Of a stretch of 64,000 nucleotides of DNA, positions 46,316 to 57,169 are shown piece after piece; within the stretch, counting starts at the first letter, position 1, and each line of letters opens with the position of its first letter. This DNA comes from Ceratopteris richardii (taxonomy: Eukaryota; Streptophyta; Polypodiopsida; Polypodiales; Pteridaceae), in the NCBI GenBank assembly GCA_020310875.1, contig CM035432.1, positions 96,377,467 to 96,441,466 on the forward strand, in the 5' to 3' direction. The position numbers were made by a program, and so were the translations under genes. The notes under the pieces were generated by a model that saw only the letters and a program-made list of their open reading frames with translations, did not search any database and was not told the origin of the DNA.

Positions 46316-48265
46316 TGTTGGTGTGTGTATGTCTAGATTTGATCCTTTCCCATACCGTGTACACACTTAGCTTACATGTATTGAGAAATTATCATATGTA
46401 TTATCGTGTATACATATATAAGTTTTTTTTTATAAGGTATATATACTCTAGTGTGTGGCTTGGGAGCTCAAATGAAAGAGAGATAGAGAGAGAGAGAGGG
46501 TAGAGGATAAAACCATGAGTTCCTAGAATTTAGAATGATTTGAAAAGTTTGATGAAACTGACAAGAATCTCAACGACATGATTTTTGCATTAACACCAAA
46601 CTCCATGTATTGTTGAAAAACTGCATATATATGCGCTTCTAAAGTGGTCCTCGGATATCAATCATTGTAATCCGACTACATTCTTTTATATTACATAGTT
46701 TCATACTTAATGGAGTCCTCAAACATCTTAATGATTTGTAAATCATCTAACTGAGCAAGTTAAAAAATATTCATTAATAGATATATAAATATTTCTGTTG
46801 TTGTCTTCATGTAAATTGATTCGTTCTTCTTTCTATCACTCTCTCGAAATGTGAAACATCTAGCAATATAAAAAAAACTTTTATCATTGAGATAACATGC
46901 TTTAAAATCTATGTGTATGATTATTTTCTTTTCAGTAGGAATCTACGTGCATAGATTTTCATAAAATAATTTTAGTATATATAATATTACATGTAATTTA
47001 AAAGCCGAGATCATGCACATTAGTGCTTACATTCATTTTTCTATATGTAAGCATTCAAAAATCAACCTACAAATTATGATAACTCATATGACCTCTCAAT
47101 ATAGCTTGTAGAAAAGTAATTAGCCAAATTTTGATCAAGATGAGAGACTTGATCATTTTAAGTAATACTTTATCCTAACATAGAAAGTTTTTCTCTCAAT
47201 CTAAAATCTTGTAAATAGTATATAAACATTTGACTCAATCGCAAAAAGGTAATATAGTGATTTCTATGTCGCCTTATTATGAAGATGTCATAGAGTAGTC
47301 TATAGAGATTGGCAAAATCTTGCTCAACACTAGCCTAGATACGTTGAGAGACTCTTAGTACACTCTCAAAGATTCCTTAATATGCATTGACATCATCTAA
47401 GTTATTTGAGCATCATTTACAACTTCTATGTCAAAATGGATGAGTTTGAAGTTCAAGAAACCTAAGAAACTTTCTATTTATGGAGGAGAACCTCTCATGG
47501 TGCTCACAGACGGGTAGAACTTATCAAAAAGAGCTTTTGAATATTATAAATTAATGTGTTAAGCTAACCAATGCAAATTGTCTCATGAATATAGACTCAC
47601 CTTGCACTCATCTATAATTCTAAGAGGTTTGGAGGGCCACCCTGACTTTTTGGGGTGATGAAGATGTGTAGAGAGAGTCACATATAATCACTCATAACTT
47701 GCAGTCTACACATCTAGTATTCATGAAACTTTGTAAGCCCTCTTTGAAAAGTCCTATCAAAGTGATCCAGGCAATGGATTGGACATTGAGTACCTAAATA
47801 TTCAGAAATGGCATTAAGAAGATGATAAAGTTACACAAGGTACTATAATTGTAGATAGATGATGATAAGTCAATAGAAATGAGTCATGATGTGTATTGAT
47901 ATTTCACATATGATACTAACGAGCTATTTAGGACCTCTCACTTCTAGATATTACAATGTATAGTCAAAGACCAGCTACAATCATTGTACATTGCTCTATT
48001 ACCCTATGACTTTGATTTGATGGTGGTTAGATCTTCTACCTAAAAGATAGTCCTAACATATAGGAACAATTTGAACTTAGTTCAAAAGAAAAGTGGTGGC
48101 TTTTAGTTCTCTTCAATCATGAGATTGTCTCCATAATCTTTCTTTTACCATTGACTAAAATAACTCTAAGCTTTAACCTTTGAAGTCTTCAAATCATATG
48201 TTTATGCCTAAGAGAGAAATCCAATGAGCATTGAACAAGCTCTTAGGATTGATCCTTGTAGCAAA
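46316..48265. other. No gene; probable old LTRs of H (left part) and I (right part)
   Basis: The H 3-prime LTR should start at TGTTGGTGTG (46,316), directly after its purine tract, but its end cannot be placed. A GA run lies at 46,481-46,499. The right end, near 48,265, precedes a purine-tract-like sequence (minus CGATTGAAGGGAAGC, 48,267-48,281), so an LTR of element I probably ends there. No convincing coding sequence was found. Confidence 0.45.
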
Positions 48266-48286
48266 AGCTTCCCTTCAATCGTAAGA

Positions 48287-48682
48287 TGCTTTAGTCTTCA
48301 TTTCTTCACCATTTCTTGTGATCCAATAACATCTTTGAATGTGTTAAACTTAATAGCATCCAAAGCCCTTGTTAGCATGTCTGCACATTGTTGGTGAGTA
48401 CACACATATGATAATTGAATAATTTCTTTACTTGTGATCTTCACTCTAACATAGTGATAGTCAGCTTCTATGTGCTTGGTCTTGGCATGGTAGATTGGGT
48501 TAGCTACAATATAATGAATTAATGTTGTCGTCACAAATGTGAGGAGTAAAGGACTTGATCCCTAAATCAGAATACAAGGTCTTGATCCACATTGATTCCT
48601 CAGTTGCATTCGCTAGTCCTCTCTACTTAGCTTCAGCTGATGAGAGTGCAAATGTAGGTTGCTTCTTTGAAGACCATGATGT
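48287..48682 (-). pseudogene. Element I: Copia RNase H fragment (fossil)
   Basis: The minus strand reads SWSSKKQPTFALSSAEA and RGLANATEES, then HAKTKHIEADYHYVRV and CADMLTRALDAIKFNTF. This is the RNase H end of an A/E-like Copia. Sequence stops at 48,682, where a plus-strand LTR (J) begins, so J probably landed in it. Several breaks. Confidence 0.8.
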
Positions 48683-49694
48683 AATTAGTGCAATTATCAA
48701 GCCTATGTGATTTGCACATAACGCATGAGAACTTATGCTTCTAAAAGTTAAACGTTATATCCTTGGACTTCTCTTAGTTAATTGTAAGAGAAGAAAAAGG
48801 AGATGGAACCTTGTGATAATAGTAAGCTATCTCCACGACTTTTGGTATTTGAAGTCAAACTTATTACATGGAAAAATCTAGGATCATTTCTATGTGAAGA
48901 ATCAATTGCATTCAAATTCAAATTTATGTATAAATACATCTTCTTTAAATTAGAGGATTTCTTGAGTTATTATGAGGGCTTTGGAATTAGATTATGATCC
49001 TATATCCTAGTCACTTCAATTGACATTAGTCCCCCATATCAGCCATGTATCATGGGTTGAATATCATATATATTTTGGTTCATTTAACTTCAATGGTGAT
49101 TCTCTATGTGCTGCTAAGGTACCTTGTGGTACTTAGTGAACTTGTTTTGTCTTCTTATATGTGTGGAAGTATCCAATTACTATAATTTCACTTGTATCAA
49201 TTAGGACGGAATGTCTTGTATTTTTGTAATTATCGCTAGACCATTATATTGCAAGATGAAAATAATAGAAATTGGTTATGTTTGTCCTTCACCTTGCTCC
49301 TGAAAAAGTGAGGGTCACCCCAAAACTTCTTGAACTCACTTCTCTCTATATGGGTCACTTGAGTTCATAGAAAGAATTAATTACTTAGATATATACATCA
49401 ATTAGATATGTGGAGAAACTCTATGGTCAATTCATACCAGACTCTGAGCCAAGAAGATTTTTTTATGAACTTCAATTCCCAAAATAGAAGGTTTTCTAAA
49501 CACTTGTTAAGTAGAACTTACCTATTTTGATGCAAACATTTGGTAGTAATTTTTCAAATAACATGGTGACTATATATGCATATTTGGGAAGGTATGAAAG
49601 TATACTAAGCATCTATGAGGTCACATTGGCTTTTCTAGAGCAAGCTTGTTGCAACAACAGCTCATCTCTGAACATATCCCATCACCTCTTCATA
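48683..49694 (+). repeat. Decayed 5-prime LTR of element J
   Basis: About 1.0 kb between the RNase H fragment of I and the J leader. Its start (TTAGTGCAATTATCAAGCCTA) resembles the F LTR start (TTGGTGCAATTCATAAGCCTA), and its end (CCTCTTCATA) resembles the E and K LTR ends. The partner LTR was not found. Confidence 0.6.
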
Positions 49695-49695
49695 G

Positions 49696-49708
49696 TTGTA
49701 TTAGAGAA
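49696..49708 (+). other. Degenerate primer-binding site of element J
   Basis: TTGTATTAGAGAA is in the place of TGGTATCAGAGCA, one base after the LTR end and 11 bp before the gag start. Confidence 0.55.
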
Positions 49709-49718
49709 ACAAAGCATC

Positions 49719-51290
49719 ATGGGTGATGGATTCGCCTCATCTTTTGACAAATTAGATCCAAGAAATTACTTAGCATAGTCACCCAAAATGGAGACATATC
49801 TCAAAGGAAGGAATCTCTATGGTTACATATCCCGAGATGAGATGATGCCAATACTTGGAAGTAAGGGACAAGCAACATAAGAGGAGAAGGAAAAGGTTAA
49901 GTGCATGGTGCTCAAAGGATTTTTTATCAAGGTCATACATTCTAAACTCTTTCTCTAATTTTTTACTTGTACACATTAGAAGTTGCAAGACATCTCAAGA
50001 GACATGGAATAATCTTGAAGCATTCTTCCCATCAGGTACCAAGGCAAAGAAGAAAAAATTATGAATGGAGTTTACAATACTCAAGAAGATGCCTAAGCAA
50101 AGTGTGAGTGATTTCGTCACAAACATTGACAGTATAGAGTAGCATAGAAGCATTGGAGAAGTCATTGATGAAGGACAAATAGTGAGGCAAGTCATCAATG
50201 TTATCAAGGCTGATGAAAAATGGCAAGCATTCACCATGGCTATGGATCATTACATGGACATGGAAGTTCCTGACTTCAACACACTCATGGGACAATTGTT
50301 CACACATGAAGTAAAGCTTGTGAAAAATGGAGATAACCAAAAAAAGTAATCAATCCTCTAGCCTGTATACAAATAAGAATAAAAGAAAAGATAACAAAGG
50401 AAAGGGTAAGAAATCTAATGAAGAAGGAAGCACTTCCAAAGCCAACTTTGCAGGTAGAAGTAGAGGTTCAAGAGGAAGAGGGAGAGGAGGTAGACAAGGT
50501 AGGGGGAGAGCTTAAGGCTCATCACCGTATGCCATATGTGTTCTAACCAATCACATTAATGATAATTGTTTCACGAATCCAAGAGACCAAGGACAAAGAG
50601 GAGACAATAGTGGAGGCTATGGAAGATCGAGTGGAAGATTCAATAAATATTATTAGTGCAATACTAGCTGATACAACAATAACAATTAACAACCTAGATA
50701 CAAGGAAGAAGAGACTACAACTGTACAGATGATCAAGCTAAAGAACACTCACTTCTTTTAATGAACATGACCATGAAGTAAAGTAAACTTGATGAACATG
50801 TGTTCTATGTAGAATCTAGATGCTCAAAACATGTGGCAAGAAATGTAGTCCTACTCTAAAATTTGGAAGACCGAAGAAATAGACATGAAGTCTAGACTAG
50901 AGATAACACAAGGCATCTAGTTGAGAAGATAATTAATGTCAAGACTCCATATGGTAATATGAGTTTATTAATTGGAGCCCTCTATGTGCCTACTATTACT
51001 AGGAACCTTATTAATGTAGGTAAAATTGTTCAAAAGGGAGCGCAAGTTAGATTCATCAAGCATTGAGCATTTTTTTAAGCTGACATCATGGATTCAAGTG
51101 ATTCCGAAGATGATCAGAAGACTCCAAGGAGAGAAATCAATTGATGGAGCTCTAAAGACAAAGAAAATGTGCAAGAATTGAGATATGTCGCAGAATCCTC
51201 TCACCAATCCATTAGAAGGTCAACAAGAGAAAAGAGAAAGCCAAAAAGTTATGAATGTGATACTTCAAAAGTTACAAGGCGTAGCTTCCT
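49719..51290 (+). pseudogene. Element J: decayed gag, protease and linker remnants
   Basis: Begins MGDGFASSFDKLDPRNYLA. Gag remnants follow (RSYILNSFSNFLLVHIRSCKTS, DEGQIVRQVINVIKADEKWQAF, an Arg/Gly region), then protease-like text near 50,790-50,860. Near 51,180-51,280 it shows the linker that precedes RT in this clade (SSHQSIRRSTREKRKPKSY). Integrase core and RT are not seen. Many breaks. Confidence 0.78.
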
Positions 51291-52334
51291 TTTTCCCTTA
51301 CAAGAAATACATAAATGATGAGGAGGTACATGATGAGAGATGATTATGTGTCTATCCCCAAAGTTGGATCTTACACAAGTTCCATGTATCTCAACACTAA
51401 TACCAAAGCTCTGATACCAAAAGTGCGGAGACATTTCACTCTGATATGCACAACAAAAGTTAGGAAACTTTTCTAGAAACTTTGTTTCTAGACATCTCCT
51501 TATTAAAACATGTTTCAATCATAACTTAGAGCTCTGATGACTCTAAAAGTTTGTCCACACTCATTTGATTGTTTACATTTTTAACAAGCTAAAGATCACT
51601 CCATTTGGGGTTCAAGTGATTATGAAACCAATATCATAAAGATAGACTACCTATCTACTTAGGTTAAGCAAAAGCCTAAGGATTCAACTAATTACTCTTA
51701 GTAATAACTCGAGATGGATATAGTAGGGATATTAAAACCATATAAAGTATAAGAGATAGGATTTTAAAGAGGATATCTCATTCAGTAATTGGATATCTAC
51801 ATAGATACAAATGACCTTCACAAGGTGGCTTTGTACAAAAAGGTATGTGATTGGAATACCTATGTGCCTTAGTGTACACTATTGGAGCCAAATATAGTAT
51901 GCTATAGTGCATGGATGACCGCCATATTCTTCTATACCATGTCCTCAAAGTTTCACTTCCAAAAAGACTTTTATACATAGGGATATGTTAATGAGAGTTT
52001 GTTCCTCTACACCTAACCCTCCATCTTCACTCACCTCTTGACTTTTGACTTCTAGTCCTTTGTCCGTCCATTGCATTGGGTGAATTTGGTGCTCCAAATC
52101 ACTCCATATGGATAAGGTTGCACCTTTATTTATTACTCCATATCGTCCATCATATGCTAATATTTATCCAAGCCTTTAATAACTTTGCCCTTTTACTTCA
52201 ACATTCTCCTTCAAGGTCATACATGTAATCTCTATCTTTTCAAGAACTTACCTTCAATTGAGCTTACAAAAACTTGATATCAATATATAATTGATGAAGA
52301 GTTGAATGATGATAGGTGAGTATGTGTCTTTTTC
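51291..52334. other. No gene recognised; one tRNA-Met-like primer motif
   Basis: A minus-strand TGGTATCAGAGC at 51,408-51,419 could be the primer site of another decayed minus-strand element, with an LTR starting near 51,424, but no coding part supports it. A stretch at 51,312-51,356 resembles 52,289-52,333. Nothing else is clear. Confidence 0.4.
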
Positions 52335-52482
52335 CTCCGGCTTGTAAATATGCCTATTGCCCTAATGGGCTACTTATCTTTGTACATTCTCTAGTAATAC
52401 ATTCAGTATTGTGTGTTGTGCTGCAAGCTTCTTCTTCTTCCTTATGTTGTTTGTGTGCTTCCGTAGATGTCTAACTCCAACA
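52335..52482 (+). repeat. Partial 5-prime LTR of the C-type element
   Basis: Covers the last about 148 bp of the 231-bp C LTR (CCGGCTTGTAAATATGCC to CTCCAACA). Confidence 0.88.
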
Positions 52483-52484
52483 AT

Positions 52485-52496
52485 TGGTATCAGAAC
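52485..52496 (+). other. Primer-binding site of the C-type element
   Basis: TGGTATCAGAAC, two bases after the LTR. tRNA-Met type. Confidence 0.82.
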
Positions 52497-52838
52497 AGGT
52501 CGTCGCTTCATCTAGGGTGCCATCGACACTCCTCTGGTTGTAGTCTTAGAATCGCATGAATTTTGGTGAGCATACTCAGCCTGCTTTCGAGATCAACACA
52601 ACTTTGATGTGTGGTGCTGAAATCGCGATCTAAGCTCGTTTCGGCCTGCGAACGCACTATCGTAGTGCTTGTGCAGGCTATTTCATCTTTTTGTGCCAAA
52701 GGTATATACCAATTTTTGCTCGCTAGTATAAGCATCTCAAAGTCTGCTACAGGTCTCGTAGAATTTGTCTTGGCAATTCTGTTCAACTTTTTGAGATATA
52801 GTCAATTTTATGCATCAAGGTATTTTAATCACCGGCCA

Positions 52839-53162
52839 TGGCTGAAAGTAGTGATGTATTTCGTATGTTGGTAGTTGAGGATAAGTTGGATGGTACCAAC
52901 TACCCGTTATGGGCTTATATGATGCGACATGTGTTTTTCAGCATGTAAAATGGGCACCCTCCATTCTGATCGACGGGGGGAATATATTTCTTCTGATTTT
53001 AATGCATTTCTAGTTGAACGTGGGATAAAACACCAATGTACAGAGCCGTATACACCTCAACAGAATGCAGTTGCTGAACGAAAGAATAGGTCACTCATGG
53101 AGGTGGCGAGGTGCATGGTCAAGAGTTAGGCTTTACCACATAGTTTCTGGCTTGAGGCTATC
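52839..53162 (+). pseudogene. C-type element: gag beginning and integrase
   Basis: A gag start (MAESSDVFRMLVVEDKLDGTN) at 52,839 is followed within about 100 bp by integrase sequence (LHSDRRGEYISSDFNAFL, GIKHQCTEPYTPQQNAVAER). The middle of gag and the protease are absent. The leader 52,497-52,838 has no coding sequence. Confidence 0.82.
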
Positions 53163-55348
53163 ATGTGTGTAGCATATGTACTGAACAGGTGTCCGACTAA
53201 AGTGCTGCAATCTATCACTCCATATGAGGCTTGGCATGATCGCAAGCCATCTGTTGCACATCTGCGTGTTTTTGGTTGTTTGGCATATGCATTAGTGCCT
53301 GAACAACATCGTAGAAAATTGGATGATAAAGCAGTAAAATATATTTTTATTGGGTACAGTTCTGAAAGTAAAGACTATTGTCTGTATCATCCACAGACTA
53401 AACACATTCTGTTTAGCCATGATGTTGTTTTTATGGAAGATGCTATTCAGCCATTGCTTTCATGTACTAAGGAGACATTTGTTAGCTCCAAAGACCTATA
53501 TGATACTTTGCTACCTCTTTTTACCGGTGGACAGTCTAGTGCTGGTCCTAATGAGGCAACTTCTCACCCTTTGCAGGTTTCATGTGATGATGCATATAAT
53601 TCCATTTCTGATGCAGATGTACATGATGCACTTATTGATGAGAGAGTTGATATTGAGCAGGCGAGAACTATGCCAAAATGGCTGGTGCAGACCTTGCATG
53701 ACAATAAATTAGATGCACCTTTGCCATATCGTACTCGTTCAGGCTCTCATAGTGCCTCTTTTGCATCAGATTTCTATGCTATGGCTGCATCTAGTCTCTG
53801 TGATGAGAATGAGCCTCTTTCGTTTGATGAAGCACAAAATTTAGAAAATTGGATGGCTACTATGCGATCTGAATATGATGCTATAATGAAGAATGGTACT
53901 TGGTCTTTATGTGACTTGTCTCCTAGAAAGAAGGCCATTGGCACTAAGTGGGTATACAAGCTGAAGCATAAACGAGATGGTACATTTGACAGGTATAAGG
54001 CTAGGCTTTGTTGCAAAGGGTTATGCATAGGAAAGAGACATTGATTTTGATGAGACCTTTCCACCTACATGCCGTATGACTATTGTTCGAAGCATTTGTG
54101 CACTTGTAGCTCATCATGGTTGGAACGTACATCAGTTGGACATTAAAAGAGCATTTCTGAATGGTGACTTGCATGAAGAAGTGTATGTTTTTCAACCTCG
54201 TGGCTTTGTGCACAAAGGGCATGAGAACCACATGTGCAGGTTAAAGAAGGCATTATATGGTTTAAAGCAAGCACCACGTGCTTGGTATGAGAAGATACAT
54301 GCCTACCTGATTGCACATGGTTTTGAGAACAGTCCAATTGAAAGCACCTTATATGTTAAGCAGGCTAACAATGTGCTTCTGATCATTGTTGTCTATGTTG
54401 ACGACATGCTGCTCACTAGTCCTATTGAGAAGCATATTGCTGATTTTAAGGCTACTTTGCATGCCTCATTTGAGATGTCTAATTTGGGGCATTTGCATCA
54501 CTATTTGGGCATTGAGTTTATGCAAGTTGATGGTGGAATGGCTTTGTATTAAACAAAATATATTGACACATTATTGCATTGTTTTGGCCTTGAAGACTGT
54601 AAGCCTATTGCCACTCCTATGGAGACAGGTTTACGATTGAGTCTTCATGATGCTAGAGATGCATTTGATGTTGTTCTCTATCGGAAGGCTGTTGGATGCT
54701 TGATTTACTTATGCATTACTCGGCCAGATATTCAGTTTGCTGTCTCACAGATGAGCAGGTTTATGCATTGCCAAGGATTCAAGCATTGGCAGGCAGTTAA
54801 GCACATCTTTCGCTATTTGAGTGGTACTCAGCTACTTGGGTTGTTTTATCCCAAGGGGGGATCACTACCGCCAGATTTGCATGCTTTTTCTGACTCTCAT
54901 TGAGCTGGTTGCTGACACTCATGTGTCCACTAGTGGCTTCTACTTCATGCTTGGTAGCTCATGTATATCTTGGTTGAGCAAGAAGCAACCTACTGTGGCC
55001 ACTTCCAGTTATGAGGCTGAGTATAGGGTAGCTTTCACAGCGACTGTTGAGTGTGCGTGGCTTAGCTGCCTTATGGCTGATTTGGGTGTTGGTCAGACTT
55101 CTGCCACCACCATCTTCACTGACAGTCAGAGTGCATTGGCAATTGCGAGGAACCCTTTGTTCCATGCTCGCACTAAGCACATTGAGATGCATTATCACTA
55201 TGTCAAGGAGAGGTTCTCTTCTGGGGAGATCAGCTTGGCATATGTGCCCACGTAGGAGAACATTGCAGACCTTTTCACGAAGGCTGTGCCTAGGGAGAAG
55301 TTTGAAGCTTTCCACAAAGCTTTGGGCTTACTTCCATTTGTGGAGTGA
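53163..55348 (+). pseudogene. C-type element: integrase end, RT and RNase H
   Basis: Stretches 53,163-54,044, 54,076-54,552, 54,574-54,903 and 54,821-55,255. Text: TPYEAWHDRKPSVAHLRVFGC; KKAIGTKWVYKLKHKRDG; HQLDIKRAFLNGDLHEEVYVF; VVYVDDMLLTSP; LGHLHHYLGIEFM; then RNase H (SKKQPTVATSSYEAEY, TKHIEMHYHYVKE). Several breaks. The polypurine tract CTAGGGGGGATT precedes the LTR. Confidence 0.88.
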
Positions 55349-55422
55349 TTTCCACATAGCTTGGCACTTCCTTATATGTGAGTGCCAGCTCCTTGTTCAC
55401 CGCATCACTCCTAGGGGGGATT

Positions 55423-55650
55423 TGTTGATATATTTAGGTAGTGATGTGTCTGAACACACCAGGACCACCCGGGCACTTTTCTCCCTCTTTAGGAGGTTTT
55501 CCCCCGGCTTGTATATACACCTATTGCCCAAAATGGGCTACTTATCTTTGTACATTCTCTAGTAATACATCTAGTATTGTGTGTTGTGCTCCAAGATTCT
55601 TCTTCTTCTTTGTGTTGTTCGCGTGCTTTCGCAGACGTCTAACTCCAACA
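55423..55650 (+). repeat. 3-prime LTR of the C-type element
   Basis: 228 bp, TGTTGATATATTTAGG to CTCCAACA, matching 10,334-10,564. Confidence 0.92.
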
Positions 55651-55797
55651 ATATTTAGGTAGTGATGTGTGTGAACACACTACGATCGCCAGGGCACTTT
55701 TTTCCCTCTTTAGGAGGTTTTTTTCCCCCAGCTTGTATATACGCCTATTGCCATAATGGGCTACTTATCTTTGTACATTCTCTAGTAATACATTCAG

Positions 55798-55799
<2 letters not shown>
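55651..55799 (+). repeat. Second, partial C-type LTR in tandem
   Basis: Starts ATATTTAGGTAGTG, missing only the first seven bases of an LTR. It follows the first LTR without a gap and stops at CATTCAGTA, where the TCTA repeat begins. Confidence 0.88.
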
Positions 55800-56184
<385 letters not shown>

Positions 56185-56837
56185 AACACTGAGTCACAAC
56201 AAAGGAGAACAAAGACATGTTCTCTATTCCTTTTTACCTAAAGACCATGATATCAAGCAATAAAGTGGGCATTTTACAATATCTAGAAAGCATCACTTGT
56301 TCTTGCTTGTAAATATTGACTAGAAGCTTGATCCCATATCCCAAGTAGTCAAGATAGATATGTTAAAATACTTGGTGCCATGAAAACTAGTTGTTCAGCA
56401 TGATCAAGAATCCCACATCATATTCTTTGACAAGAGATTAGAGTTGAAGGTACAAGTAAGAGTTCGGGAAGCTCCTTCATTACATCTATAACCTCAACAA
56501 GCACAGATTATAGCTGATTAAAAGCTACTCGAAAATCGCAGTACATGTGTTGCAAAAATCGAAACATTTTAACAAGGCAATTAAGATCATCCCCTTTGTA
56601 TAGTTAAGCTCCTCATTGAATGTTGGGCCGTATTCACAGAATATGAAATAAATTTCACAAAAGCATTCCCAAGAAAAGATTATAATCAACAAAAATATAC
56701 TAAGAAACATTCACACATTCATCAGAGAAATGCTCAAGATAAGTCAAGCTTAACACAAAGTGGAAGCAGAACTCGGCATTATATTTCTATTAAAATGATG
56801 TTTTACATTTCATGTGTTTTACAAGAGTAATATGAAT
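56185..56837. other. No gene; probable 3-prime flank of the methyltransferase gene
   Basis: AT-rich, with no coding support. The part next to 56,838 is expected to hold the 3-prime UTR of the minus-strand gene. I could not place a polyadenylation signal with confidence. Confidence 0.5.
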
Positions 56838-57169
56838 CTACAATAGACGCTGTTCATAGCTTTCCTCAGGCTCAAGCATAATGGGATCCTCTGGAACATT
56901 AGAACACATCTGCTGCCTCTCTTGCTCCAAGATTGGCTCTTCAAGGTCAACCATGTCCCCCAGTTCATCTGCAAGTGGGGGAATAGGCTCCCTTGAAGCC
57001 GGTTGGAATCTCTCCGTGTCTGCAATGTGCTTCCTTCCAACCTCTTGGTCTTCATCTAGGCATTCATTCAGCCCATTGATTCTCATTCTAATGAATCTCA
57101 CTTGAGCATCATCCTTCTCCACAGCTATGCAGTGCTTGAACATCTTTAAGGAGCAAGCCAGAGTCGTTC
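56838..57169 (-). CDS. Methyltransferase gene, exon 6 (motif I end, acidic tail, stop)
   Basis: Acceptor TTGTTTCAG. Reads TTLACSLKMFKHCIAVEKDD, VRFIRMRINGLNECL and a Glu/Pro-rich acidic tail ending EESYEQRLL, then stop. The intron splits the FSGIG/TT motif, as shown by in-phase joining. Confidence 0.85.

Larger units (their letters stand above)
52335..55650 (+). mobile_element. Shortened C-type Copia element (fossil)
   Basis: Plus-strand member of the C family. It has a partial 5-prime LTR (52,335-52,482), a primer site, a short gag beginning, integrase, RT, RNase H and a complete 3-prime LTR (55,423-55,650). Most of gag and the protease are missing, so it is much shorter than a full element. 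Several breaks. It is close to C at 9038-10,564, which it resembles more than it does C-prime. Confidence 0.9.
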
